In this document: piece by piece, positions 1-6,560 of the stretch
How the letters are laid out: the number at the start of each line of letters is the position of its first letter
How positions within the stretch are numbered: position 1 is the stretch's first letter
Assembly: GCA_022616655.1 (NCBI GenBank)
Contig: JAKEEJ010000167.1
Location: 1-10,335, forward strand
DNA: 10,335 nt
Source: Nevskiales bacterium
GTDB taxonomy: Bacteria; Pseudomonadota; Gammaproteobacteria; Nevskiales; Nevskiaceae
Direction of reading: 5' to 3'
Notes under the pieces: generated by a model
Told to the model about the DNA's origin: nothing
Databases searched by the model: none
Seen by the model: only the letters and a program-made list of their open reading frames with translations
Translations under genes and position numbers: made by a program

Positions 1-117
1 AAAGGCTTCGTCCAGCGCGTTGTCCGTACCGTGGCCAAAATACAGCCCGGCACGGCCAAATTCGCTGGCACCCCAGCGCACCAGATCACGGATTGTGCGC
101 AGGGCATTCAAGGTCAC
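1..117 (-). CDS. prmB: PrmB, ribosomal protein L3 N5-glutamine methyltransferase (5' end of gene only)
   Basis: Only the first 39 codons are in the window; the gene continues beyond position 1. The translation begins (V/M)[14 protein letters not shown] and then reads [16 protein letters not shown]. This matches the start of the PrmB/HemK family, where an RT(I/L)RD-x-(I/V)RW helix is followed by the conserved F/YGHGTDNxxDEA segment. Family knowledge: PrmB uses S-adenosylmethionine to methylate a glutamine of ribosomal protein L3 in the cytoplasm; the catalytic NPPY motif lies outside the window. I chose the GTG at 117-115 because it gives the usual PrmB N-terminal length. The frame stays open upstream but has no ATG there, and no clear Shine-Dalgarno sequence precedes the GTG. 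The gene is divergent from the sco gene. The family call is firm although the fragment is short. Confidence 0.88.
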   Translation of the reverse strand, partial: MTLNALRTIRDLVRWGASEFGRAGLYFGHGTDNALDEAF

Positions 118-222
118 GGGCGGGTAAGAGAAGGGTAAAAGAATGATTAGAACTGGATAACGATCTTCGCTAGTATGCGTGGCCTCATTCAAGGACTGCA
201 ACGCAATGGTCAGGAGTAATTC
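118..222. promoter_or_regulatory. Divergent intergenic region between prmB and the sco operon
   Basis: This 105 bp gap must hold the start signals for both flanking genes. On the plus strand TAGTAT at 171-176 is a 4/6 match to a sigma-70 -10 box, with TAGAAC at 148-153 as a poor -35 box 17 bp upstream. The match is weak, so this is only a candidate. CAGGAG at 211-216 is a good Shine-Dalgarno sequence 6 nt before the TTG at 223 and is what decides the sco start. I see no convincing promoter for prmB on the minus strand and no recognisable operator. Confidence 0.4.
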
Positions 223-843
223 TTGCGCGCCCTGAAACCCCTGAGCGTGGCGCTGGTCGCGCTCTCGGGCCTGGCACTGGGGCTCTGGGCCGCCGTGCAG
301 TGGTCTACGACCCAAACGCCCATTCTGCACTCCGGGATTCTGTTGCCGACCCCCCGTCCGGTGGCGCCCTTCGCCCTGACCCGGCAAGACGGTGTTGCCT
401 TCACCGAGGCTGATTTGCGCGGCCATTGGAGCCTGCTGTTTGCCGGCTTTACGTACTGTCCCGACGTTTGTCCGACGACCCTGACCGTGATGAAGCAGGT
501 GGAACAAGGTTTGCGAGACTCCCGGCGCGCCTTGAATGCCGTGTTTGTTTCAGTGGACCCTGAGCGTGACACCCCCGAACAACTGAGCCGCTACGTGCGG
601 TACTACAGCCCGACACTCACCGGCATCACCGGTCCTTTTGAGCAACTGGACCGTCTGTGCGCCAGTCTGGGTATCGCCTACATCAAAGTACCCGGAACCC
701 TCCCGCAGAATTACACCGTTGACCACTCGGCCGTGCTGGTGCTGGTGAATCCCCAGGGCCAGGTGGCTGCATATTTTCAGCCGCCACATCGAGTGGAAGC
801 TCTGACGGCAGATCTCACGCAAATGATTCCGGAAACCTTATGA
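223..843 (+). CDS. SCO1/SenC/PrrC family copper-binding thioredoxin-fold protein
   Basis: A 206-residue membrane-anchored periplasmic protein of the Sco family, which delivers copper to, or reduces, the CuA site of cytochrome c oxidase during its assembly. Residues ~7-25 form one hydrophobic segment after a basic N-terminus (MRALK), fitting an uncleaved signal anchor with the rest in the periplasm. The thioredoxin-fold core carries the diagnostic YCPDVCPTT motif (Cys79, Cys83), the [12 protein letters not shown] segment (~108-119) and the conserved His168 in [10 protein letters not shown]. Cys79, Cys83 and His168 are the three copper ligands known in the family, so the site looks intact. The start is a TTG, chosen because CAGGAG lies 6 nt upstream and it begins exactly at the signal anchor; the nearest ATG (206) is out of frame. 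The stop overlaps the next start (ATGA at 840-843). No cytochrome oxidase gene is visible nearby. Confidence 0.93.
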   Translation: MRALKPLSVALVALSGLALGLWAAVQWSTTQTPILHSGILLPTPRPVAPFALTRQDGVAFTEADLRGHWSLLFAGFTYCPDVCPTTLTVMKQVEQGLRDSRRALNAVFVSVDPERDTPEQLSRYVRYYSPTLTGITGPFEQLDRLCASLGIAYIKVPGTLPQNYTVDHSAVLVLVNPQGQVAAYFQPPHRVEALTADLTQMIPETL

Positions 844-1256
844 GAATCATTGCCTTGTTGACGCTTTTAAGCCCTGTCGTACAAGCCTGTCCGGGGCTGA
901 CCGCCGAGGATGCCTGGATTCGCGAGGCTCCCCCTGGAACCTCCGTCATGGTCGGTTACGCTCAGCTGGAAAACACCGGCAAAAACCCGCTGAACCTGGA
1001 CACGGTCAGCAGTCCGGATTTTGGCAGTGTGGAGCTGCACCGTACCGTAATCGAAAATGGCGTATCGCAGATGCGACGCCACCCGACCGTTTCGTTACCG
1101 CCCGGCGGCCGTGCCGTGCTGATGCCCGGCGGCCTGCACTTCATGCTGTTTCGTCCCCTCCGTTCTTTGAAAGCGGGCGACACAGCCCGAATCGTGCTTT
1201 ACTGCGGCACCCAAAGCCGGACGTTTTCATTTTCCGTCAAGGCGATCACTCCATGA
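840..1256 (+). CDS. PCu(A)C family periplasmic copper chaperone
   Basis: A 138-residue secreted protein of the PCu(A)C (DUF461) family, which binds Cu(I) in the periplasm and passes it to Sco and/or directly to CuA. The ligand pattern H-X10-M-X21-H-X-M is complete: His67, Met78, His100 and Met102. The N-terminus is a short signal peptide ([16 protein letters not shown]) followed by Cys17. VQAC is a loose fit to a lipobox, so the protein could be a lipoprotein; alternatively Cys17 could pair with the only other cysteine, Cys122. Translation starts at the ATG overlapping the sco stop, with GGAA at 831-834 as ribosome-binding site, and its own stop overlaps the psd start (ATGA at 1253-1256). Being coupled directly behind a Sco gene fits a joint role in oxidase copper loading (inference). 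Confidence 0.93.
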   Translation: MRIIALLTLLSPVVQACPGLTAEDAWIREAPPGTSVMVGYAQLENTGKNPLNLDTVSSPDFGSVELHRTVIENGVSQMRRHPTVSLPPGGRAVLMPGGLHFMLFRPLRSLKAGDTARIVLYCGTQSRTFSFSVKAITP

Positions 1257-2170
1257 GTCTGCTGTCATTGAAATCCAGGCATTGGGCTGTCCTGCAACGC
1301 ACGCTGGACACCGGCTTTGCCCTGTTGCAGTGGCTGCTGCCGACGCACTTTTTGTCCCTGCTGATCTTGCGCGCAACCCAGATTACCCACGAGCCGGTCA
1401 AGAATTTCCTGATCGGCGCCTTTGTAAAAATTTACTCGGTCAACCTGGCCGAAGCGGAATTCAGCAGCGTGAGCGATTATCCGGACTTCAACACCTTCTT
1501 TACCCGCGCGCTCAAACCCCAGGCGCGTCCCACGGACCGGGATCCGGCGGCGTTGATCTCGCCGGTGGACGGGCGCATCAGCCAGGCCGGCCTCATCACC
1601 GACGGTACCTTGATACAGGCCAAAGGACGGACCTATTCCGTGGCCGAACTGCTCGGCAGTCCGCAGATGGCCGGATTATTCCGCAAGGGTCACTTCTGCA
1701 CGCTGTATCTGGCCCCGCGTAACTATCACCGTGTCCACATGCCCGCCGACGGTCGCCTGCGCGAATGGGGTTATCAGCCGGGCCGGCTGTTCAGTGTGAA
1801 CGCACGTTCGACACGCCGGATTCCCAGACTCTTTGCCCGCAACGAACGCCTGTATGCGACTTTCGACACTGATTACGGCCCGTTTGCCATCGTTCTGGTG
1901 GGCGCCCTGCTGGTCGGCGGTATCGAAACGTCCTGGCTGGGACCGGTCACGCCCCCCCACGGTCAAAATGCCGGGATTTACAGACCTGTGTCACCCGTTG
2001 CTTTGGCGCGCGGCAGCGAACTGGGCCGTTTCAACATGGGGTCCACGGTCATTCTGCTGACGACAGCGGAAACCGTGCTCTGGCGCACCCTCATGCCCGG
2101 CCGTGACGTGCGCCTGGGGCAGGCGCTGGGCACCTGGACAGCGCTGACGACTCTGCACGCCGAACGCTGA
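1253..2170 (+). CDS. psd: Phosphatidylserine decarboxylase proenzyme
   Basis: Psd converts phosphatidylserine to phosphatidylethanolamine at the inner membrane and is made as a proenzyme that cuts itself to create a pyruvoyl cofactor. The 305 residues are close to the E. coli length (322). Visible motifs: FTRALKP (~83-89), SPVDG with catalytic Asp106, the YHRVHMP block with His159 and His162, and ELGRFNMGSTVI, where cleavage would fall between Gly263 and Ser264. Ser264 becomes the pyruvoyl group, leaving a ~42-residue alpha chain. Cleavage motifs vary at the first position (LGST in E. coli, MGST here), so the site should be functional. The N-terminal ~60 residues hold the hydrophobic/amphipathic membrane-association segment. 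Its ATG overlaps the stop of the copper chaperone gene, with AAGGCG at 1239-1244 upstream, making it the third gene of a tightly coupled unit. Confidence 0.96.
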   Translation: MSLLSLKSRHWAVLQRTLDTGFALLQWLLPTHFLSLLILRATQITHEPVKNFLIGAFVKIYSVNLAEAEFSSVSDYPDFNTFFTRALKPQARPTDRDPAALISPVDGRISQAGLITDGTLIQAKGRTYSVAELLGSPQMAGLFRKGHFCTLYLAPRNYHRVHMPADGRLREWGYQPGRLFSVNARSTRRIPRLFARNERLYATFDTDYGPFAIVLVGALLVGGIETSWLGPVTPPHGQNAGIYRPVSPVALARGSELGRFNMGSTVILLTTAETVLWRTLMPGRDVRLGQALGTWTALTTLHAER

Positions 2171-2304
2171 TACACGCTCTGCCCGAGAATCCAGAGCGGC
2201 TCACCACCGCCTCCTTTAGCCGTACCCCCCTGTATCCCCGTAATGCAGAACGCACTCCGTACACGCGCAGGGGTCCAAGCGTTACACTTTCCCCCTACCT
2301 TGAT
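2171..2304 (+). other. psd-bepA intergenic region, with a weak hairpin after psd
   Basis: A 134 bp gap without a gene. Just after the psd stop, CGCTCTG (2175-2181) and CAGAGCG (2192-2198) form a 7-bp stem with a 10-nt loop. No run of T follows, so it is at best a poor intrinsic terminator or an mRNA 3'-end hairpin. CCCCTG (2227-2232) and CAGGGG (2268-2273) are complementary but 35 nt apart. TACACT at 2283-2288 is a 4/6 match to a -10 box without a matching -35 box. In E. coli bepA belongs to the sigma-E regulon; I looked for a GGAACTT/TCnnA pair and found none with correct spacing. Whether bepA has its own promoter cannot be settled from the sequence. Confidence 0.3.
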
Positions 2305-3777
2305 TTGGCGGCGGTTCTTTTGGCACGCAACCCGGTCTTAAACGTTTCGGCAGCCCTGGCCTTGTGTGGGGCGGCGACGATGGCGGCATCATCCGCGCCC
2401 GACCTGCCCTACATGGGTGAACCGGCGGACGCGGTCCTGTCTCCGCAGGAAGAGCAGCGGATCGGCAGGGAAATTATCGCCAAGCTGTATACCTATGAAT
2501 ATGTTCTGGAAGATCCCGAACTCACCGAATACGTATCCGGACTGGGCTGGCGTCTTGTAGCAGCAGCCGATGCCCAGCCGTCGGCATTTACGCTGCTGGT
2601 GCTGGAAGATCCGCGCATCAACGCTTTCGCGTTGCCGGGTGGGTACATCGGCATCAATGCCGGCCTGCTGACCGCCGTCCAGAATGAAAGTGAACTGGCC
2701 GGCGTGCTGGCGCACGAACTGGCACACCTTACACAGCGGCATATCGCCCGCACGATTGAAGGGACTCAGACCGCCACGCTGGCCACAATGGCGGCCATGC
2801 TGGCCGCCATTGTGGCGTCATCGGCCAATCCGGAGGTGGTGCTCGCCGCCCTGTCCCTGGGCCAGGGGAGCATTTATCAGCGCGAAGTCAACTTCATTCG
2901 CGCCCACGAGCTGGAAGCCGACCGAATCGGCATCCGGACGCTGTCGCAAGCCCATTTCGATCCGGAAGCGATGGCCGGATTTTTTGTCCGGCTGGAGCAA
3001 CAAAGCCGGCTCTATGGAAACGACATGCCCGAATTCCTGCGTACGCACCCGGTCAACACCACGCGCATCAGCGAGGCACGCACCCGCGCCGCCTTACTGC
3101 CCCAGACACGAGTAACCGATTCTCTGGAATTCGGCCTGATGCAGGCGCGCGCGCGCGTGCTTTCCGCGGAACGCCCCAGCGAAGCCGCAGAATTCTTCTT
3201 GGGGATGATCGGCAACGGCCGCGGCACTGTCGCGGAGCGTTACGGGCTGGCACTGGCCTACGTCCTGCTGGGCCAACATGAAAAGGCGCTGGGAATGCTG
3301 GAGACGGCACTCCAAGCACATCCACGGCAGCCTCATTTGACGCTCCTGTCCGCGCGCATCCAGCTCCATCAGGGCCATACCGAAGCGGCCCTGCGTCGGC
3401 TGACGGAAACCCTTCAGCATCACCCGCGCTTCGCGCCGGTCATCCTGGAATACGCCAGCGCCCTGCTGACCGCAGGGCAGCCAGAAGCCGCACGCCAGTT
3501 GCTGCTGTCTCATGAACAGGATCTCGGTACGCACATGGAAACCTATCGCCTGCTAGCGCTGGCGGCACACGACGCAGGACACCCCATTGAAGCCCAGTAC
3601 CAGATGGCCAGTTTCCTGCTGGCCCGCGGCGACATCCCGGGGGCATTGTCGCAACTGGATGCGGCGCTGAACGCGCCGTCGGTTCCAGAACCGGAACGTG
3701 CGAAACTGGAGGCGCGCCGCGCGGAGGTGGCGGCAACGGCACCGAATCCTCCACCACCGCCATTGAAATTGCCCTGA
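2305..3777 (+). CDS. bepA: BepA-type periplasmic M48 metalloprotease/chaperone with TPR repeats
   Basis: A 490-residue protein of the BepA (YfgC) family (E. coli 487). Family role: a periplasmic zinc protease and chaperone that promotes assembly of the LPS translocon subunit LptD at the BAM complex and degrades stalled LptD. The signal peptide covers residues ~1-31. The M48 domain follows, with zinc motif HELAH (His137, Glu138, His141), third ligand Glu202 in HELEADRIG and the regulatory-loop THP motif (His248). Helical TPR-like repeats fill ~285-475, and the C-terminus is proline-rich. The start is uncertain: TTG at 2305 and TTG at 2320 are both possible, and neither has a clear Shine-Dalgarno sequence. 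The 2320 start would put the single Arg right at the N-terminus, as in a normal signal peptide, and shift numbering by 5. A perfect hairpin lies at codons 160-171. The gene ends 24 bp from the convergent lapB. Confidence 0.92.
   Translation: MAAVLLARNPVLNVSAALALCGAATMAASSAPDLPYMGEPADAVLSPQEEQRIGREIIAKLYTYEYVLEDPELTEYVSGLGWRLVAAADAQPSAFTLLVLEDPRINAFALPGGYIGINAGLLTAVQNESELAGVLAHELAHLTQRHIARTIEGTQTATLATMAAMLAAIVASSANPEVVLAALSLGQGSIYQREVNFIRAHELEADRIGIRTLSQAHFDPEAMAGFFVRLEQQSRLYGNDMPEFLRTHPVNTTRISEARTRAALLPQTRVTDSLEFGLMQARARVLSAERPSEAAEFFLGMIGNGRGTVAERYGLALAYVLLGQHEKALGMLETALQAHPRQPHLTLLSARIQLHQGHTEAALRRLTETLQHHPRFAPVILEYASALLTAGQPEAARQLLLSHEQDLGTHMETYRLLALAAHDAGHPIEAQYQMASFLLARGDIPGALSQLDAALNAPSVPEPERAKLEARRAEVAATAPNPPPPPLKLP
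2782..2816. repeat. Perfect 16-bp inverted repeat (3-nt loop) inside bepA
   Basis: The left arm GCCACAATGGCGGCCA (2782-2797) is exactly complementary to the right arm at 2801-2816, with only TGC (2798-2800) between. The mRNA could form a very stable 16-bp hairpin. It falls on codons 160-171 of bepA (A-T-M-A-A-M-L-A-A-I-V-A), in the hydrophobic helix between the HExxH and ExxxD zinc motifs. No T-run follows, so it is not an intrinsic terminator. The alanine codons explain the GGCC core but not the ACAATGG/CCATTGT flanks. Function is unknown. Confidence 0.9.
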
Positions 3778-3801
3778 AGCGGACACGCAAACGAAGCGCC
3801 T

Positions 3802-4953
3802 TCACAATTCGTTGAGCGGCACCACCGTACCCCACTGCCTGCAACTGGGGCATTGCCAGAACAGCGCCATCGGCCGGAATCCACACTGTTGACAGTCGTA
3901 GCCCGGCCGTTTCTCCATGACCGCGCGCAGGGCATCGCGCAACCCTTTATACAACGGAGCGAGGGTGGATGAAGATTCCGTCGCGCTTTGCAGCAGCAGG
4001 TCCAGGCCGCGCCACTGTGGCTGCCGTTGCAGTCGTTCCATAAGATACGCGCCCGGATCCTGATGCTCTTTCTGCATCATCTGTGCCCGGGCCAGCACGA
4101 CGGCGGGAGAGACCCACAGCTCTTCGGCTTCCTCGAGAAACTCCCGGTAGGCGGCAGGACTGTGAAGTTTTTCGTAACAGCGTTGCAGCGGAATCAATAC
4201 CTCGCCGATGAAACGTGCATCCTGTTCGGGAACCCGACGATAGGACTTTACCGCCGCCGCCGGCTGACCGCTGGCTTCGTGCAACGCGCCCTGCAGCAGG
4301 CTGGCGCGTACACAGCCTGCATGCTCGGACAGGGCCCTGCCTGCCAGACGCAAGGCCTCGGTGGCATCCTCGCGCTGGCGGGCTGCTTCCGACAGTTCGC
4401 AGTAATAATGACCGATCAGCGGCCGCAGACTGACGCCCTTGACCGCCTCGAGCTGACGGGCGGTCTCCAGGGCCTGACGCCAGTCATAAGCCTGCTCGTA
4501 AAGCGTGACCAGACTCTCCAGTGCGGGTTGTAGAAACATCCCCTGTCCAACGAGCTGCTTGAACAGCGCTTCGGCACGATCCATGACGCCGGCGCTGTGA
4601 AAATCCTGGGCCAGTTCGAAGCGCGCGCGGTTCCGGTGAGCGGGGCTGAGTCCCGTGCGCATCAGAAGGCTTTCGTGCAGGCGCAAGGCGCGGTCCACTT
4701 CGCCACATTTCCGGAAAAGAGTGCCGAGCGTCAGATGCAGCTCCACGGTCTGGTCATCCGTGCCCGTCTGTCCGATGAGTGCAGCGATGGCCTGATCGGA
4801 ATCCTGCCGGGCCGTCTGCGCAAAGCCGGCAGGATACTGAGAAGGACTTTTCCCGGTCTGTTCCTGAGGTTTTGGCCAGCGGCGACACAGGTACCAACCG
4901 AGCGCCACCCCCAGGGGCAGCATCAGCCAGGCCAGGGCCAGGCTGTCAGGCAT
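3802..4953 (-). CDS. lapB: LapB (YciM), lipopolysaccharide assembly protein B
   Basis: A 383-residue inner-membrane-anchored cytoplasmic protein. Family role: LapB acts as an adaptor with the FtsH protease for controlled degradation of LpxC, the committed enzyme of lipid A synthesis, and links LPS synthesis to transport. Residues ~7-22 form a single N-terminal membrane helix. TPR repeats occupy ~65-330; ELHLTLGTLFRKCGEVDRAL is the well-conserved early repeat with the typical RxxGEVDRA(L/I)R(L/I)H signature. The C-terminal rubredoxin-type metal knuckle is complete: Cys354-x2-Cys357 and Cys368-x2-Cys371, ten residues apart, within YDCQQCGF and FWQCPSCRQWG. Its ATG (4953-4951) overlaps the end of lapA by 8 bp, so the two are co-translated. 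It is the last gene of the minus-strand run and converges on bepA. Confidence 0.96.
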   Translation of the reverse strand: MPDSLALAWLMLPLGVALGWYLCRRWPKPQEQTGKSPSQYPAGFAQTARQDSDQAIAALIGQTGTDDQTVELHLTLGTLFRKCGEVDRALRLHESLLMRTGLSPAHRNRARFELAQDFHSAGVMDRAEALFKQLVGQGMFLQPALESLVTLYEQAYDWRQALETARQLEAVKGVSLRPLIGHYYCELSEAARQREDATEALRLAGRALSEHAGCVRASLLQGALHEASGQPAAAVKSYRRVPEQDARFIGEVLIPLQRCYEKLHSPAAYREFLEEAEELWVSPAVVLARAQMMQKEHQDPGAYLMERLQRQPQWRGLDLLLQSATESSSTLAPLYKGLRDALRAVMEKRPGYDCQQCGFRPMALFWQCPSCRQWGTVVPLNEL

Positions 4954-5230
4954 CTTTAGCGGGGTGTCGAAAGTGACTCAGTTCGGTTTCGGCATCCCGC
5001 AGTTGGCGCTGCAACCGCCGACTCTCGCGCTTGAGTTTCCAGAACCGTTCAAGGCTCAACACCCCCATGACCAGCGTACCCAGGGCGAAAGCCGACAACA
5101 ACAGCGCAATCAGCGGTACATCCACCCGCCCGGCGAGATAATTAAACGTAACCGGAGTCCAGTTGAAATAGCTGAGGATCAACCCCAGACCAAAGGCCAC
5201 GATCAACAGCAGGCTAACCACCATCCGCAT
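4946..5230 (-). CDS. lapA: LapA (YciS), DUF1049 inner-membrane protein
   Basis: A 94-residue partner of LapB. Two membrane helices are visible at ~3-21 and ~38-60, with the family's VTFNYLAG loop between them, followed by a charged coiled-coil tail (~61-88: RFWKLKRESRRLQRQLRDAE). In E. coli LapA forms a complex with LapB and FtsH in LPS quality control. I chose the ATG at 5230-5228, which overlaps the ihfB stop by one base (TGATG). A GTG at 5233-5231 in the same frame would add one residue and cannot be excluded. No strong Shine-Dalgarno sequence precedes it, which fits translational coupling to ihfB. The gene overlaps lapB by 8 bp. Sequence conservation in this family is modest, but topology, position and the VTFNYL motif together make the call firm. 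Confidence 0.92.
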   Translation of the reverse strand: MRMVVSLLLIVAFGLGLILSYFNWTPVTFNYLAGRVDVPLIALLLSAFALGTLVMGVLSLERFWKLKRESRRLQRQLRDAETELSHFRHPAKDA

Positions 5231-5532
5231 CACGTCGTTGAGCCGTCTTTGCGACCTAAATTGACCCGCTCGCGCATCTCCTTGCCCGGTTTGAAGTGCG
5301 GCACATGCTTGGCCGGGATTTCCACCGACTCCCCCGTCTTGGGGTTGCGACCCATCCGCTTCGGGCGGTAATGCAGCGAGAAACTGCCAAAACCGCGGAT
5401 TTCAACGCGGTCGTGCTTCGCCAGCGAATCGCTGACCTGCTCCAGAACCAGCTTGACAGCAAGCTCGATGTCCTTGTGTAGAAGGTGCATCTGCTTTAAC
5501 GCCAGTCGTTCAATCAGTTCCGACTTTGTCAT
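5230..5532 (-). CDS. ihfB: Integration host factor subunit beta
   Basis: A 100-residue DNABII-family protein. IHF-beta pairs with IHF-alpha to bind specific sites in the nucleoid and bend DNA sharply, helping transcription, replication and recombination. The N-terminus [11 protein letters not shown] is the family signature that separates the beta subunit from HU and IHF-alpha. [15 protein letters not shown] (~42-56) is the beta-arm base, GRNPKTGE (~61-68) holds the proline that intercalates at the kink, and [15 protein letters not shown] (~77-91) closes the fold. The C-terminus is a few residues longer than in E. coli. The ATG at 5532-5530 is the start; no clear Shine-Dalgarno sequence is visible. 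Unusually it lies 78 bp behind truB, not behind rpsA, and is followed at once by lapA, so ihfB-lapA-lapB are probably one transcript. Confidence 0.97.
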   Translation of the reverse strand: MTKSELIERLALKQMHLLHKDIELAVKLVLEQVSDSLAKHDRVEIRGFGSFSLHYRPKRMGRNPKTGESVEIPAKHVPHFKPGKEMRERVNLGRKDGSTT

Positions 5533-5610
5533 CGAAAATTACTTTGGATAGCAACCGTAGGCTACGGACAATAAAGAAAAAAATTACGCTGTGCAACCGC
5601 ACGGACGCGA
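5533..5610 (-). promoter_or_regulatory. truB-ihfB spacer: weak terminator-like element and a palindrome in front of ihfB
   Basis: In the direction of transcription the 78 nt after truB hold a short GTGC-GGTT-GCAC hairpin (5602-5591), then AGCGTAA and a run of seven T (5583-5577). The stem is only 4 bp, so termination would be weak. Downstream, CCGTAG-C-CTACGG (5567-5555) is a perfect 13-bp palindrome, about 22 bp before the ihfB ATG. TTGTCC and TATCCA flank it as very poor -35/-10 candidates, 15 bp apart. The spacer is markedly more AT-rich than the genes around it, as expected of a regulatory region. Either a separate ihfB promoter or partial read-through from truB is plausible. Confidence 0.35.
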
Positions 5611-6549
5611 TCATCTGCGACTCTCATGACTTATTCGGGCCAACCAGCGCTTGGGCACCAGACGACCGCCTGCTCCCGCCTCCCCGATACCCAGCAAGGT
5701 ACCCGCCTCGTCCAGAACCGCCAAGCGGCCGGACGGCGCCATGTCCGCAATCTGGACAGCTTGTCCCCGGGCAAGATTAAACGCGTGACGGGCATTCACC
5801 TTGACCTGCGACCAACCTGTCAACGCGGCAAGCAGAGGTAACAAAAGCGCATCCAGGACCGCCAGACCCTGTTCGGCTGCCTTTTCGAGTTCGTTCAGGC
5901 TGTGCATGCGCGGCCGGTAAAACGGCGTGGATTCCAACCGGCGTAGCGCGATCACGTGCGCACACTGTCCAACGGCCGACGCAATATCCTCCACCAGCGT
6001 GCGCACGTAAGTCCCCTTGGAGCACCGCACGTCCAGCTCGAAGCTGCTGCCCGGTTCAAAGTCTGTCAGCTGCAATTCGTGTATGTGCAGAGTTCGTTCG
6101 GGGCGCACCACGTCCTGGCCGACCCGGGCCAACTGGTAAAGCCGCCGGCCCTGATATTTGAGGGCGGAAAACATGGGCGGACGCTGCTGGATGGTACCCG
6201 TGAAGCGGGGCAATACGGACGACAGTTCCGCGCGTGTCAGACGGGTTGGATCGGAACGTGTCACCACCTTGCCTTCCGCATCCGCGGTATCGGTACGCTC
6301 GCCCAGTTTGGCCCGCACCCGGTAGTGCTTGTCCGATTCGAGCAGGTAACCGCACAGCTTGGTGCCCTGCCCCAGACAGATGGGCAACAAACCCGTGGCC
6401 AGTGGGTCCAGACTCCCGGTGTGTCCCGCCTTGTCCGCCCGGTACAGGCGTTTGACTTGCTGGAGCGCTGCATTGGAACTCAGCACCGGTGGCTTGTCCA
6501 GCAACAGAATGCCGCTGACGGGGCGGCCAGGATTGCCCCGGCGCAGCAC
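5611..6549 (-). CDS. truB: tRNA pseudouridine(55) synthase TruB
   Basis: A 312-residue cytoplasmic enzyme that converts U55 in the T-loop of most tRNAs to pseudouridine. GILLLDKPPVLSSN (~13-26) is the N-terminal family motif, and AGHTGSLDPLATGLLP (~41-56) contains the catalytic Asp48, the same number as in E. coli. Further landmarks are SDKHYRV (~72-78), PPMFSALKYQGRRLYQLAR (~123-141) and CSKGTYVRTLVEDI (~175-188). The C-terminal ~70 residues form the PUA-like RNA-binding domain, ending GRLVPKRWL. The start is a GTG at 6549-6547, 11 nt behind the rbfA stop with a weak AGG upstream; no ATG is available at that position. Length and motifs are normal. It is the fourth gene of the nusA-infB-rbfA-truB set. 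Confidence 0.97.
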   Translation of the reverse strand: MLRRGNPGRPVSGILLLDKPPVLSSNAALQQVKRLYRADKAGHTGSLDPLATGLLPICLGQGTKLCGYLLESDKHYRVRAKLGERTDTADAEGKVVTRSDPTRLTRAELSSVLPRFTGTIQQRPPMFSALKYQGRRLYQLARVGQDVVRPERTLHIHELQLTDFEPGSSFELDVRCSKGTYVRTLVEDIASAVGQCAHVIALRRLESTPFYRPRMHSLNELEKAAEQGLAVLDALLLPLLAALTGWSQVKVNARHAFNLARGQAVQIADMAPSGRLAVLDEAGTLLGIGEAGAGGRLVPKRWLARISHESRR

Positions 6550-6560
6550 AGCGCCTGTGT

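Noticed and set aside
206..235. Nine-codon upstream ORF (ATG at 206) overlapping the sco start
   Set aside because: Its only Shine-Dalgarno-like sequence (AGGA) is about 11 nt away, and CAGGAG serves the TTG of sco. Too short to support without conservation data.
2029..2055. MGST instead of LGST at the Psd cleavage site
   Set aside because: The first position of this motif varies in the family; Gly-Ser-Thr, Asp106, His159 and His162 are all present, so I see no sign of an inactive enzyme.
2247..2278. Sigma-E promoter for bepA (AGAAC...TCCAA)
   Set aside because: The spacing (about 20 nt) is too long and neither element matches the consensus well.
3148..3161. Alternating GC tract (potential Z-DNA) in bepA
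   Set aside because: Short and explained by Ala-Arg codons (QARARVLS) in a GC-rich gene.
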